Of a stretch of 64,000 nucleotides of DNA, positions 1 to 10,330 are shown in pieces. A program made the translations under genes and the position numbers. The stretch comes from an uncultured Erythrobacter sp. Lineage in GTDB: Bacteria; Pseudomonadota; Alphaproteobacteria; Sphingomonadales; Sphingomonadaceae. The notes under the pieces were generated by a model. It was not told the origin of the DNA and ran no database searches. It saw only the letters and a program-made list of their open reading frames with translations. The DNA lies in assembly GCA_947488085.1 (NCBI GenBank), contig CANKYI010000001.1, positions 2,427,928 to 2,491,927 of the forward strand, given 5' to 3'. The stretch's first letter is position 1. Each line of letters opens with the position of its first letter.

Positions 1-1
1 C

Positions 2-697
2 AGTCGCATCGATCTGGGTCTTGGCCGCGCGCCGGGGGCTGGACCAGAATTGCAGCGCGCATTGCGCAAAGACCTGCACCAGGCGTCGGAGTATTTTCCT
101 CAAGACGTGTTGGAACTGCGCGCCTTATTGACTGGTGACGTTGAGCTACCGATCAAAGCGACACCGGGCCTTGGATCAAACATCGAATTCTGGATGCTAG
201 GTTCAAGCCTATTTGGCGCAAGTCTCGCAGCCAAACTCGGCATGCCCTATGCCTTTGCCGCGCATTTCGCACCCGATCATCTGGACGCAGCGCTCGAGCT
301 GTATCGCCGGGATTTTCAGCCGAGCGAGGCACTCGCAAAACCGCATGTCATGGTCGCGATGAATGTCTTTGCCGCCGATACGCAAGAGGCCGCGCGCGAT
401 CTTGCATCAAGCCAGCAACAGAGCTTTGTCGCGCTGCGCACAGGCACACCGGGTAAACTTCCACCGCCAATCTCCGACTACACTTCGACGCTTCCCGCCC
501 CTGCGCGCGCAATGCTCGATCACTTGGGTCAGGCCGCCGCGGTGGGCACGCCGGATATGGTGCGTGATGCGATCGAAGCGTTCACTCAGCGCACCAAAGC
601 CGATGAGATTGTCCTGTGCGGTGCGACCTATGATCCGCAGGCGCGACTGCGCTCACTCGAAATGACAATCAGAGCCTGCGAAGCCGTAGCGGCCTAA
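2..697 (+). CDS. LLM-class flavin-dependent oxidoreductase, C-terminal part
   Basis: The frame is open at the left edge, so the gene begins before the window. The first visible residues, [12 protein letters not shown], followed by ALRKD, match the segment of the bacterial luciferase-like monooxygenase family (MsnO8-type subgroup) that follows the first third of the TIM barrel. The remainder, with [21 protein letters not shown] and a C-terminal [13 protein letters not shown]...[12 protein letters not shown] stretch, is the usual end of these roughly 330-residue proteins. Members use reduced FMN or F420-like flavins to oxidise small substrates; the substrate here cannot be told. A TTG inside the frame at 50 is not the true start, because the conserved family sequence continues upstream of it. 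Confidence 0.85.
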   Translation, partial: SRIDLGLGRAPGAGPELQRALRKDLHQASEYFPQDVLELRALLTGDVELPIKATPGLGSNIEFWMLGSSLFGASLAAKLGMPYAFAAHFAPDHLDAALELYRRDFQPSEALAKPHVMVAMNVFAADTQEAARDLASSQQQSFVALRTGTPGKLPPPISDYTSTLPAPARAMLDHLGQAAAVGTPDMVRDAIEAFTQRTKADEIVLCGATYDPQARLRSLEMTIRACEAVAA

Positions 698-831
698 GGG
701 CTTTTACTGCGTTATCTTGGTTGCGCCTTACACCCCATTGGGCGTAAGAGTGGCGGTACGATAAAAACAACCTGGCATAACATAATTTCAAAGCCTCAAG
801 CCGGGTGCAGGATGTCAGGAGCATACAGGCG

Positions 832-3800
832 ATGAACGCTAAGACGTCGGGCAGCGGAAAATCACCCCTGCGGCAAGAGCTGAAAAAGCACCTCAAAGCG
901 GCGATCCTACCGGGCGACACTCCGCTGGATGGCAAAGCTCTCGACGATGCCGCCGTCTTCCTGCTTGATGCGGCGCAAACGCGCGCTGCGGCACGATCAT
1001 CGCTCAAACTCGAATCGGACACTGGCGAGCGCCGACTGCGCATTGCAATCATTAATGACGACATGCCGTTTCTGGTCGATTCCATAGCGGCGACGATCAC
1101 TGCGCAAGGTCTGAGCATTCACCAGCTGATCCATCCGGTTGTGGGCGTAGAACGCGACAAAACGGGCGCGCTGAAAAGTCTGAACAAGGCCAGCGGTGCA
1201 GGTTCACGCGAGTCCTTCATCTACATCGAAACCCCTCGTGTCGATGCCCGTCAGCGACGTGACCTAATCGCAGAACTGCGCGTCACATTGGGTGATGTCC
1301 GTGCGGCTGTGAATGACTGGCCCAAAATGCGCACAGCCATGGCCAGCGATGCGGAGACAATGGACGCGAGCGACGCCGAAAATGCTGCTCTGCTTACATG
1401 GCTCAATGAAGGAATGCTGACGCAGCTTGGTCATTTGACCCGCCACCGCGATGGCAAGGAAAGCGGCGTGCTTGGCATTTGCCGCAAAAGCGCGCGTCAA
1501 ATTCTCGCCGATGCATCCTTTGATCGTGCCTTTGACTGGTTCGATCAAGCCGGGCCTAGTGGCTCTGCGCGTCACCTCTTGGTCATTAAAGCCAATCGCC
1601 TTTCCACCGTGCATCGCCGCGCACCGCTTGATCTGTTCATTGTGCCTGTTCGGGAAGGCAAAAAAGTCACCGCGCTTTCCGTCCATACTGGTGTTTGGAC
1701 CAGTGCTGCTCTCGCTACGCCGCCAGGCGAAATACCGGTACTGCGCACGGCGTTGAACGATATCACAAAGAGTCTGGGTTTTGACCCTGCTGGCCATGCA
1801 GGAAAGGCGCTGGTGCATGCATTTACATCGCTGCCACATGATCTGCTAACCGGATTTGCGACAGCGGATATTGAGCGGCTGGCTACGGCTATGATGAGCC
1901 TAGTTGATCGCCCTCGACCACGGCTGATCCTCGTGCAATCGGCGCTGGAGAGGCATGTGTTCGCATTTGTCTGGCTGCCGCGCGATACGCTCTCGACGGG
2001 TGTACGTCTGCAAATTCAGGATCTCTTGACCAAGACAACCGGCGTTGATCTGCTCAGTTGGAGCCTTGAGGTTGAAGGCGGCACGCTCGCCATGCTGCAA
2101 TATTTGCTGGATTCGCGAGCAACCGGTGAAATGCCGGATGCGAACAAGATCGAAGGCGAGTTGGTCGATCTGCTTAAAGGCTGGGACGAAGCGGTCGAAA
2201 CGCATTTGGCCGAAGTGGACGAAAGCTCGCGCGTGCTGGCCATCGCTCAACGCTATGCAGGCGCATTTCCCGCCGGATATCGCGCCCGATATGGTGCTGC
2301 GGAGGCAGCACTCGATATCGTCGAGTTGCGCGCAATTGCGGTGGGTGATGATCCGCAGATGCGCACCTGCCGTCTCTATAAGTTACCGCATGATCCGACA
2401 GGTGACCTGCGTTTGAAAATCTATCACACAACGGGCGAAATGCCGCTTTCTGACGCTGTTCCGGCGCTGGAGAATTTTGGCTTCCACGTGCTTGCCGAAA
2501 TGCCAACGCGGCTCAATGATAGAGAGCTTGGCACGATCCACGAATTCACGCTGGAGTTGGCGCCAGGAACCGAATCCGATCAATTGATGGAGCGCGCTGA
2601 GGTTATCGAGCTGGCCATTGCCGAGGTATTGAATGGCCAGTCAGAGGACGACCCGTTCAACCGACTTGTGACAGGCGGCGGATTGGACGCGAAGGAGGCC
2701 GTTTGGTTGCGAGCGATCTATCGCTATTTGCGCCAAACCGGCATCACCTTCACAATCTACACCGTGGTCGATGCGCTTCGCCGCGCACCAGCTGTCACGC
2801 AGGCAATGATCGACCTGTTTGTCGCCCGCCATGACCCCGATTTCAAAGGGGGCCGCGCCGCCGCGATCACTGCCGCGACCACCGCCTATCAACGCGGATT
2901 GGCCAAAGTCAGCGCGATCAATGATGACCGTCTGCTGAGGCTATACAGCGCAGTGGTCGATGCAATTTTGCGCACCAATGCCTTTGCCCCCGCAGGCGAA
3001 GAGGCACTGGCGTTCAAGATTGATTCCAGCCTTGTGCCCGGCCTGCCAAAGCCCGTGCCGTGGCGCGAGATTTTCGTCTATTCGCGCCGGGTTGAGGGCA
3101 TCCATCTGCGCTCTGGTGCGGTGGCTCGTGGGGGCCTTCGCTGGTCCGACCGGCGCGACGATTTCCGCACCGAAATCCTTGGCCTGATGAAAGCGCAAAA
3201 GGTCAAGAATGCCGTCATTGTGCCGAGCGGAGCGAAAGGCGGATTCTATCCCAAACAGCTCCCCTCACCTGCGATTGACCGCGATGCTTGGGCAGCAGAG
3301 GGTCAAGCCAGCTACGAGGTGTTCATCCGCACGCTGCTGTCAGTCACCGACAACATCGTCGACGGTAAAGTCGTCCACCCACAATCCGTGCGCATCCATG
3401 ATGGCGAAGACCCCTATTTCGTGGTCGCTGCCGATAAAGGCACCGCGCGTTTCTCAGATGTCGCCAATGGCATTGCGGAAGCAGCTAGCTTTTGGCTCGA
3501 TGATGCTTTCGCCAGTGGTGGTTCGAACGGATATGACCACAAAGCCATGGGCATCACCGCACGCGGCGCATGGGTCAGCGTTCAACGGCACTTCCTGGAA
3601 ATGGGCGTCGATGTGCAAACGGACGCAATCACCGTCGCGGGCTGCGGCGATATGTCGGGCGATGTGTTCGGCAATGGGATGCTGTTGTCAAAGGCGATCA
3701 AACTGGTCGCCGCATTCGATCACCGCCACATCTTCATCGATCCGGACCCCGATCCTGCGGCCAGCTGGAAAGAGCGCAAGCGCCTGTTCGAACTGCCCCG

Positions 3801-5520
3801 GTCCAGCTGGGAGGATTATGAAAGCGCGCTTATCTCTAAAGGCGGCGGGGTGTTCTCACGCGATCTGAAACGAATCAAATTGCCTAAGAAAGCGCGCGAT
3901 CTGTTGGGGATTGAGGAGAAGGAGATCGAGCCGGATGCGCTGGTCTCTGCAATCATGAAATCGCAAGTGGACCTGATCTGGTTCGGCGGGATCGGCACCT
4001 ATATCAAAGCCGAACATGAGAGCCATCTGGATGTCGGCGATCCGGCCAATGATGCCTTGCGCGTCAATGCCCGCGAATTGCGCGCCAAAGTTATCGGCGA
4101 AGGTGCCAATCTGGGCACAACGCAGGCCGGACGGATTGAATATTCGCTCAATGGCGGGCGTATCAACACCGATTTCATCGACAATTCGGCGGGCGTCGAT
4201 TGTTCAGACAATGAAGTGAATATCAAAATCGCCTTGGCCGCCACGACGCGCGAAGGGGCCTTGACCGAAACGAAGCGCAACAATCTGCTGGCCAAGATGA
4301 CGGACGAAGTCGCCGATATCGTGCTGGAATCGAACCGCTTGCAAGCGCTGGCCTTGTCGATTGCTGAAACGGGCGGTGCCGGGGCGAGCGCGTCCTATGT
4401 TCGCCTGATCGAACAGCTTGAAGAAATGGACGCGTTGGACAGCCGCAATGAAGGGCTGCTCGATAGTGAGGCTTACACTCGGCGCGCCGCGGATGGGCGG
4501 GGGCTGACACGGCCGGAACTGGCCGTGTTGCTGTCATCAGCAAAATTGGCTCTGCAAGATGCCATCGAAGCGAGCGGATTACCGGATGATCCGTGCCTTG
4601 AACCATCACTGATCGACTTGTTCCCTGCGCCCATGCGCTCCAAATTTGCAGGCCAGATCAAAGATCACCGCCTGCGCCGGGAATTGGTGGCGACCGACCT
4701 ATCGAACCGTATCGTAAACCGGCTTGGCCTGATCCATGCGTTCGAATTGCCAGAGGAAGAGGGCGTTGGCCTCGCCGATGTCGCGTCGGCATTCATCGTA
4801 GTCGAACGGCTTTTCGGCTTGCAAGAATTGTGGGACGATATTGATCGAGAGAAAATGAGCGAGACGGCGCGTTTGTCGCTGCTGGACAGGCTCGCGGCGG
4901 CGGTCGGCAATCTCATGTCAGATGTGCTGCGAACGGCATCGGGTCAGGTTGAAGCGGGTGCGATGATCGAACAATTGCGCGGCAGTGTGGCAATATTGTG
5001 CGAGGCGCGCGGCACATTGATTTCAGGTGAGACACTGGAGCGATCGGAGGCATTACGCGCTGGATTTACCGCGCAAGGGTGCCCGCGCAAGCTTGCCGAT
5101 CGAGTTGCCGATCTGTTCGATTACGATGGGTCAGTGGGGTTGGCTCATCTTGCCCTTTCTACCGGGATTGACCCCAAGGAATTGACCCGAGCCTTTGGCG
5201 AGATTGGTCACCGAGTGGGACTCGATTGGGCTCAGGGTACGGCCGCTCACATGTCACCATCAGATGTATGGGAGCGTTTGCTGGTCGATGGATTGGCCCG
5301 CGATTTCCAGCATATGCGGTTGGAATTCCTGCGGCGACTAACCCGGCGCAAGGCAGCGAAGGACGATCCAAGCAAAGCCGTGGCACAATGGGCGCAGCGC
5401 AACAGCGCCGCCGTGGAGCAGTTCCAAGCGATGATCGTACGCGCGCAATCACGCCCACCAGTTGCACCCGCCGTGCTCGCGCAAATCGCCAGTCAGGCGC
5501 GCAATCTGCTCGAACGGTAA
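832..5520 (+). CDS. gdhB: NAD-specific glutamate dehydrogenase, large type
   Basis: A protein of about 1562 residues, the size of the 180-kDa class of NAD-dependent glutamate dehydrogenase that deaminates glutamate to 2-oxoglutarate and ammonia in the cytoplasm. The N-terminal half carries the ACT-like regulatory segments; the catalytic part includes GGLRWSDRRDDFRTEILGL, then VKNAVIVPSGAKGGF, and the Rossmann section AGCGDMSGDVFGNGML. The ATG at 832 is preferred because AGGAG at 817-821 lies ten bases upstream; an in-frame GTG at 805 would add nine residues. The enzyme stands alone, with 48 bases before the next gene. It is a catabolic, carbon-supplying enzyme rather than an ammonia-assimilating one. 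Confidence 0.96.
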   Translation: MNAKTSGSGKSPLRQELKKHLKAAILPGDTPLDGKALDDAAVFLLDAAQTRAAARSSLKLESDTGERRLRIAIINDDMPFLVDSIAATITAQGLSIHQLIHPVVGVERDKTGALKSLNKASGAGSRESFIYIETPRVDARQRRDLIAELRVTLGDVRAAVNDWPKMRTAMASDAETMDASDAENAALLTWLNEGMLTQLGHLTRHRDGKESGVLGICRKSARQILADASFDRAFDWFDQAGPSGSARHLLVIKANRLSTVHRRAPLDLFIVPVREGKKVTALSVHTGVWTSAALATPPGEIPVLRTALNDITKSLGFDPAGHAGKALVHAFTSLPHDLLTGFATADIERLATAMMSLVDRPRPRLILVQSALERHVFAFVWLPRDTLSTGVRLQIQDLLTKTTGVDLLSWSLEVEGGTLAMLQYLLDSRATGEMPDANKIEGELVDLLKGWDEAVETHLAEVDESSRVLAIAQRYAGAFPAGYRARYGAAEAALDIVELRAIAVGDDPQMRTCRLYKLPHDPTGDLRLKIYHTTGEMPLSDAVPALENFGFHVLAEMPTRLNDRELGTIHEFTLELAPGTESDQLMERAEVIELAIAEVLNGQSEDDPFNRLVTGGGLDAKEAVWLRAIYRYLRQTGITFTIYTVVDALRRAPAVTQAMIDLFVARHDPDFKGGRAAAITAATTAYQRGLAKVSAINDDRLLRLYSAVVDAILRTNAFAPAGEEALAFKIDSSLVPGLPKPVPWREIFVYSRRVEGIHLRSGAVARGGLRWSDRRDDFRTEILGLMKAQKVKNAVIVPSGAKGGFYPKQLPSPAIDRDAWAAEGQASYEVFIRTLLSVTDNIVDGKVVHPQSVRIHDGEDPYFVVAADKGTARFSDVANGIAEAASFWLDDAFASGGSNGYDHKAMGITARGAWVSVQRHFLEMGVDVQTDAITVAGCGDMSGDVFGNGMLLSKAIKLVAAFDHRHIFIDPDPDPAASWKERKRLFELPRSSWEDYESALISKGGGVFSRDLKRIKLPKKARDLLGIEEKEIEPDALVSAIMKSQVDLIWFGGIGTYIKAEHESHLDVGDPANDALRVNARELRAKVIGEGANLGTTQAGRIEYSLNGGRINTDFIDNSAGVDCSDNEVNIKIALAATTREGALTETKRNNLLAKMTDEVADIVLESNRLQALALSIAETGGAGASASYVRLIEQLEEMDALDSRNEGLLDSEAYTRRAADGRGLTRPELAVLLSSAKLALQDAIEASGLPDDPCLEPSLIDLFPAPMRSKFAGQIKDHRLRRELVATDLSNRIVNRLGLIHAFELPEEEGVGLADVASAFIVVERLFGLQELWDDIDREKMSETARLSLLDRLAAAVGNLMSDVLRTASGQVEAGAMIEQLRGSVAILCEARGTLISGETLERSEALRAGFTAQGCPRKLADRVADLFDYDGSVGLAHLALSTGIDPKELTRAFGEIGHRVGLDWAQGTAAHMSPSDVWERLLVDGLARDFQHMRLEFLRRLTRRKAAKDDPSKAVAQWAQRNSAAVEQFQAMIVRAQSRPPVAPAVLAQIASQARNLLER

Positions 5521-5568
5521 GTGCATCGCACCTTGACGGGCACGCATTTTTAGCAAAAGCGTGGAACT

Positions 5569-6813
5569 ATGAACGGAGCGAGTTCTTCTTCCGCTGATGT
5601 GGTGATTGTCGGCACCGGGCATGGCGGTGCGCAGGCCGCAATTGCACTGCGCCAGCAAGGGCATGAGGGTACGATCATGCTGATCGGGCGCGACAGCGTG
5701 CCGCCCTATGAACGCCCCCCTTTGTCCAAGGAATATCTGTCCGGCGACAAGACGTTTGAACGCATTATGATCCGGCCCGAGAAGTTTTGGGCAGACAAGG
5801 GCATTGATCTGCAATTGGGGCGCGGGGTCAGCGAAATTGACTGGATGCGCCACGCTGTCACGCTCACCGATGATAGCACCATTGGCTATCGCAAGCTGAT
5901 CTGGGCTGGCGGTGCGGATCCAAGGCGTCTGGGCATTCCGGGCGCAAATCTCAAAGGCATTTATTACGTCCGCGACAAACGCGATGCCGATGCGATGATG
6001 GCCGCGCTGGATGGCGGAGCAAAGCGCGCTGCGGTCATTGGCGGCGGGTATATCGGGTTAGAAGCGGCGGCGGTTTTGCGCAAACTCGGTTGCGACGTCA
6101 CCGTCATCGAAATGCAGGACCGCGTACTTGCCCGTGTCGCAGGCGAAGAAATGGCCCGGTTCTACGAAGCAGAACATCGCCGCCAAGGGGTCGATATGCG
6201 GCTTTCGCAGGGGGTCTCCGCAATCCTTGGCGATGACAGCAAGGTGACAGGCGTTGAGCTGGAAGGCGGCGAAGTCGTCGAATGCGAAATGGTCGTGGTC
6301 GGGATCGGCATTGTGCCAGCGGTCGCGCCCCTTATTGCGGCGGGAGCAGCCGGGTCAGACGGTGTGGATGTCGATGTCTTTTGCCGCACCACACTCGATG
6401 ACATTTACGCTATCGGAGATTGCGCCGCGCATGCCAATGATTTCGCAGGCAGCGCGGTCATCCGGCTCGAATCGGTGCAGAACGCCAATGATATGGCCAA
6501 CACAGTCGCCCGGGCGATCATGGGCGATAAACAGCCATACCATGCGCTGCCGTGGTTCTGGTCAAACCAATACGACCTGAAACTGCAAACGGCGGGCCTG
6601 AATATCGGGTTTGATGCAACAGTCCTGCGCGGTGATCCAGAGGCTCGCAAATTCACCGTCGTTTACCTGAAAGAGGGGCGGCCCATCGCCTTCGACTGTG
6701 TTAATTCGATGAAGGATTATGTGCAGGGCCGCAAAATGCTCGAAGCGGGCGTGGACAGGATTGATCCAGCGCTACTCGCCAATAGTGAGGTTCCGCTCAA
6801 AGAGTTGATGTGA
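5569..6813 (+). CDS. FAD-dependent ferredoxin/rubredoxin reductase
   Basis: A 414-residue NAD(P)H-dependent reductase of the putidaredoxin reductase type. The N-terminal FAD-binding dinucleotide fold begins [14 protein letters not shown], followed by [11 protein letters not shown], an NADH-binding fold [20 protein letters not shown], the FAD motif [10 protein letters not shown], and a reductase C-terminal domain with [15 protein letters not shown]. Such flavoproteins pass electrons from NADH to a 2Fe-2S ferredoxin that serves bacterial class I P450s. The CYP153 gene lies 3.5 kb downstream on the same strand, so a functional pairing is plausible, but no ferredoxin gene is seen between them. 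Its last 17 bases overlap the convergent queG gene. Confidence 0.9.
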   Translation: MNGASSSSADVVIVGTGHGGAQAAIALRQQGHEGTIMLIGRDSVPPYERPPLSKEYLSGDKTFERIMIRPEKFWADKGIDLQLGRGVSEIDWMRHAVTLTDDSTIGYRKLIWAGGADPRRLGIPGANLKGIYYVRDKRDADAMMAALDGGAKRAAVIGGGYIGLEAAAVLRKLGCDVTVIEMQDRVLARVAGEEMARFYEAEHRRQGVDMRLSQGVSAILGDDSKVTGVELEGGEVVECEMVVVGIGIVPAVAPLIAAGAAGSDGVDVDVFCRTTLDDIYAIGDCAAHANDFAGSAVIRLESVQNANDMANTVARAIMGDKQPYHALPWFWSNQYDLKLQTAGLNIGFDATVLRGDPEARKFTVVYLKEGRPIAFDCVNSMKDYVQGRKMLEAGVDRIDPALLANSEVPLKELM

Positions 6814-7870
6814 TCTTTTTGAGCGCCCAGTGGGCTGCATCCGCGACTGCTGGGTCAGGATCATCCGCTAAGGCGCGCACTGGCTCCACCAACCCCGCAT
6901 CCCCGCTATTGCCGGCGGCATAGAGGCAATTTCGCACAAACCGATCACGCCCAATCCGCTTGATCGGCGATCCCGACAACAGCGCGCGGAAACCTGCATC
7001 ATCCAACGCCAGCAATTCCGCCAAGCGAGGCGCGGTCAATTCAGCGCGCGGCAGGAATTCGCGCGCCGCATGAGCTTCGGCTGCAAACTTGTTCCACGGG
7101 CACACAGCAAGGCAATCATCGCAGCCATAGATGCGATTGCCGAGCGCCTCACGAAATTCCTCTGCAATCGGGCCCTTATGCTCAATCGTGAGGTAGGAAA
7201 TGCAACGCCGCGCATCGAGCCGATAGGGCGCGGGAAAGGCATCGGTCGGACACGCATCAAGACATGCCCGGCAAGAGCCACATTGGTCCCGGTGCGGCTC
7301 CGTTGGCGTCAGGTCCAGCGTCGTATAAATCGCCCCGAGAAACAGCCAGCTGCCGTGATCAGGACTCACCAGATTGGTGTGCTTACCCTGCCACCCAATC
7401 CCGGCTGCCTCACCCAATGGCTTTTCCATCACGGGCGCGGTGTCGACGAACACTTTCACCTGAGCATCAGGCTCCTTTGCCACCAGCCACCGGGCCAGCG
7501 CTTTCAGCCGCTTTTTCACCACATCGTGATAATCGCGCCCCTGCGCGTAGACCGAAATGCGCGCGCGATCCCCGGCATTCTCCAGAGCCATCGGGTCCAG
7601 TGCCGGCGCATAACTCATGCCCAACGCGATGACGCTCTTCGCCTCTGGCCATAGACCTTGCGGAGAGCGGCGATGGCGCTGCCGTGCCTCCATCCACTCC
7701 ATCGAGCCGTGGTGCTTATCGCCCAGCCATTGCTCCAGCCGATCGCTGCGCACCGGGTCCTCTGCCGCGCTCGCAAAACCGCACGCCGCAAAGCCCAGTG
7801 CGCGCGCTTCAGCCGCGATCTGTTCAGCTAGACCAATGGTTGCACGCTCGTTAACCATGTTTGGGGACAT
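6797..7870 (-). CDS. queG: Epoxyqueuosine reductase
   Basis: A 357-residue iron-sulfur, cobalamin-dependent enzyme that performs the last step of queuosine biosynthesis, reducing epoxyqueuosine to queuosine in tRNA. Two ferredoxin-like 4Fe-4S clusters are visible: [12 protein letters not shown] at residues 197-208 and CDDCLAVCP at 250-258. The DTAP motif near residue 143 supplies the catalytic aspartate, and [11 protein letters not shown] follows as in the family. The C terminus has HEAT-like helices ending in AHWALKKI. The ATG at 7870 is used, with another at 7858. The gene is divergent from the ABC transporter pair, with only 34 bases between the two starts. Confidence 0.95.
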   Translation of the reverse strand: MSPNMVNERATIGLAEQIAAEARALGFAACGFASAAEDPVRSDRLEQWLGDKHHGSMEWMEARQRHRRSPQGLWPEAKSVIALGMSYAPALDPMALENAGDRARISVYAQGRDYHDVVKKRLKALARWLVAKEPDAQVKVFVDTAPVMEKPLGEAAGIGWQGKHTNLVSPDHGSWLFLGAIYTTLDLTPTEPHRDQCGSCRACLDACPTDAFPAPYRLDARRCISYLTIEHKGPIAEEFREALGNRIYGCDDCLAVCPWNKFAAEAHAAREFLPRAELTAPRLAELLALDDAGFRALLSGSPIKRIGRDRFVRNCLYAAGNSGDAGLVEPVRALADDPDPAVADAAHWALKKITSTL

Positions 7871-7904
7871 TCCCGTTTAATCTCACACGTTAACCCCGCA
7901 GCCC

Positions 7905-8915
7905 ATGGATATGGCCGTAAGCGATCAATCATTCTTGAGCAATTCTGATGCAGCGGTCGATACCGCGCCAGACGACACACGCCCACTCGCAATCGAAGCG
8001 CGCGGGTTGGTCAAAAGCTTTGACGGCACCCGCGCGGTCGACGGGGTCGATATATCTGTGCCCGAAGGCGCGATTTACGGCATCCTTGGCCCCAATGGCG
8101 CAGGCAAGACGACAACTTTGCGCATGCTCTTGGGCATTATCGACCCCGACGAAGGGGTGCGCCGCGTGTTTGGCCATGACCGGCCCCACGATATCGGGCG
8201 CTTGATCGGCTATCTGCCCGAGGAACGCGGGCTTTACCCCGCGATGAAGAGCATCGAAGCGATTGCCTTCATGGGCGCATTGCGCGGCCTTTCGCTGGCC
8301 GAAGGGCGTAAACGGGGCATGGAACTGCTTGAGCGCCATTCGCTCGCCTACGCCGCCGACCGGCAAATCCGTCAGCTTTCGAAAGGGATGGCGCAAACGG
8401 TCCAGTTGCTCGGCACGCTGGTGCACCAACCGCGTTTGGTGGTGTTGGATGAGCCGTTTTCGGGCCTCGATGCGATCAACCAAGGCAAGCTCGAAGGCAT
8501 GATCCGCACCTTGGCAGAAGACGGTGTGACGGTGATTTTCTCCACCCACGTCATCCACCATGCAGAGCGTCTATGCGAAGGCGTTGCCATCATTGCAGGT
8601 GGCAAAGTGCCCTATGCCGGCAGTGTTGAGGCCGCCCGTGACCGGATCCCTGCGCAAGTGCGGCTCGAAACACGCGCTCGTGAAGGCGGCTGGACCGCTG
8701 CCTTGCCCGAAGACACACGGCGCGAAGGCGATTTCTTCTATTTCCCATTGCCCGAAGATGGCGTTGAGCCGCTTCTGCGCCAGCTTATCGAAGGTGAAGC
8801 AGGCATTCTTTCCCTGTCGATTGAGCGCGCCGGTTTGCACGATGCTTTTGTCTCCATCGCCGGAGAGGCCGCTGCCCGCCAGCTCGAAGCGGACGCGCAA
8901 GGAGTCCAATCGTGA
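7905..8915 (+). CDS. ABC transporter ATP-binding protein, NatA type
   Basis: A 336-residue ATPase of the ABC-2 exporter class. The Walker A motif GPNGAGKTT is at residues 62-70, the signature is the variant LSKGMAQ near 158-164, and Walker B VVLDEPFSGLDA is at 179-190, followed by the switch histidine in FSTHVIHH. The C-terminal extension beyond about residue 240 has the DUF4162-like fold typical of NatA proteins. The stop overlaps the GTG of the permease gene by four bases, so the two are translationally coupled. NatAB systems export sodium, antibiotics or other small molecules; the substrate cannot be assigned from sequence. Confidence 0.92.
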   Translation: MDMAVSDQSFLSNSDAAVDTAPDDTRPLAIEARGLVKSFDGTRAVDGVDISVPEGAIYGILGPNGAGKTTTLRMLLGIIDPDEGVRRVFGHDRPHDIGRLIGYLPEERGLYPAMKSIEAIAFMGALRGLSLAEGRKRGMELLERHSLAYAADRQIRQLSKGMAQTVQLLGTLVHQPRLVVLDEPFSGLDAINQGKLEGMIRTLAEDGVTVIFSTHVIHHAERLCEGVAIIAGGKVPYAGSVEAARDRIPAQVRLETRAREGGWTAALPEDTRREGDFFYFPLPEDGVEPLLRQLIEGEAGILSLSIERAGLHDAFVSIAGEAAARQLEADAQGVQS

Positions 8916-10207
8916 GCGCTCAAAACCAAGCCGCCATCGAATCCAACCCGCGCCTCTCTCGTTTAGAGGCCGCATGGGTTATCGCCCGGCGTGATTTTAT
9001 CGCTGTATTGTTCAGCCGCGCATTTTTGTTCTTTCTGGTTGGCCCGCTCTTTCCCGTGCTTGTCGGCGGTTTGGCCGGGAGCATCGGCAGTCAGGTCTCT
9101 CGCGATGTTGCCGTTGTCGAAGTCGGCCTTGCGATGAGCGCCGAAGACAATAACGCTATGATTGAGGCCCGCGCCCGCCTGTTCCCAGCCTTGCGCGGCG
9201 CGGTTCCATCTTTACGCGAAGTGCCCGAAGCGCGCGGCGATGCCGATTTTGACGCCAAAGCATTCCTTGAGGCACGACAGGGTAATTATGCGGCCATCGT
9301 GACGGGCACTCTTGCCGAGCCCGAAGTCGTTGGCACCGGCGGGCAAATCCGGCGTTGGCAGGGCGCGGTTGAACTGATCGCGGCAGACGCGGTCGCACCC
9401 ACCCCGCTGGCCTTCCCACAATCCACTACTCAGCAAGTCACCAACAGCGCGGCATCGGAACGCAAGAACCGCATTCGCACCGCGCAGGCCGCGCAAATGG
9501 TGATGTTCCTGCTCACCATGCTTCTCGCGGGCATGGTGCTGTCCAACCTTGCCGAGGAAAAGGGTAATAAGATCATCGAGATTCTCGCCGCTGCCATCCC
9601 AATGGATGCGGTATTTATGGGCAAACTGTTCGCGATGCTGGGCGTTTCATTCGTGGGGATCGCGGTTTGGGGCACGCTTGGCTGGGGCTTTTGGGCTATT
9701 GCCGAGGATGCGATTACCACTGTCACGCAGACCGATTTCCGCAACCTACCCGGCCCTGCGGTGGGCTGGCCGCTGTTTATGGCGCTCAGTATTGCTTACT
9801 TCTCAATGGCGTATTTGTTGCTTGGGTCATTGTTCCTGACCATTGGCGCCATGGCGAACACGGTGCGCGAGGTGCAGACCTTATCGATGCCGGTCACCAT
9901 GCTGCAATTGATGGTTTTCTTTCTTGCGGCCGCCACCCTCACAGATGCCGGATCGCAGCTGGAAATGGTTGCGGTGATCTTCCCGCTATCCTCACCCTTT
10001 GCCCTGCTCGCGCGCGCCGCGATGGAGGAGACATTGTGGATTCACGCTGCCGCGCTGCTGTGGCAGGCCATGTGGGTCGCGATCCTCGTCAAAGGCGGAT
10101 CGATGCTGTTCCGCAAGCGGGTGATGAAATCGGGTGGAGCTGGCCGCGAAAAGAAGAGCCGTGCAAAGAACAAGGGCTGGAGCCGCTCTGCTGAACCCGC
10201 CGAATAG
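8912..10207 (+). CDS. ABC-2 type transporter permease, NatB type
   Basis: A 431-residue membrane partner of the preceding ATPase. It has an N-terminal transmembrane helix around residues 28-50, a long extracytoplasmic region, and about five more helices in the C-terminal half, for example AQMVMFLLTMLLAGMVLSNL followed by the conserved EEKGNKIIEILAAA, which is the hallmark of NatB/ABC-2 permeases. The start is GTG, overlapping the ATPase stop. The C terminus is strongly basic. The pair forms a two-gene operon; nothing nearby identifies the exported substrate. Confidence 0.9.
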   Translation: MSAQNQAAIESNPRLSRLEAAWVIARRDFIAVLFSRAFLFFLVGPLFPVLVGGLAGSIGSQVSRDVAVVEVGLAMSAEDNNAMIEARARLFPALRGAVPSLREVPEARGDADFDAKAFLEARQGNYAAIVTGTLAEPEVVGTGGQIRRWQGAVELIAADAVAPTPLAFPQSTTQQVTNSAASERKNRIRTAQAAQMVMFLLTMLLAGMVLSNLAEEKGNKIIEILAAAIPMDAVFMGKLFAMLGVSFVGIAVWGTLGWGFWAIAEDAITTVTQTDFRNLPGPAVGWPLFMALSIAYFSMAYLLLGSLFLTIGAMANTVREVQTLSMPVTMLQLMVFFLAAATLTDAGSQLEMVAVIFPLSSPFALLARAAMEETLWIHAAALLWQAMWVAILVKGGSMLFRKRVMKSGGAGREKKSRAKNKGWSRSAEPAE

Positions 10208-10239
10208 CCAGCAAAATAAGTAGCCAATCGCAACCCGTA

Positions 10240-10254
10240 TTGACATCTTTGTCA
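10240..10254 (+). promoter_or_regulatory. Candidate promoter -35 with overlapping inverted repeat upstream of CYP153
   Basis: A consensus-like TTGACA occupies 10240-10245. Its TGACA forms the left arm of a perfect inverted repeat, TGACA-TCTT-TGTCA, spanning 10241-10254, about 77 bases before the P450 start. A repressor of TetR or MarR type bound here would block the promoter. No good -10 element is obvious at 16-18 bases, so the promoter assignment is weaker than the repeat. Confidence 0.4.
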
Positions 10255-10330
10255 GTTAGGGCAGGATGCATAGCTGAGGGAGGGGTTGGTAAAAACGGCA
10301 AAAGCCGCGACCTCTGACAAGGAGAGAGCA

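Noticed and set aside
721..760. CTTAC...GTAAG repeat before the glutamate dehydrogenase gene
   Set aside because: Five-base arms with a 14-base spacer are weak and have no supporting promoter elements.
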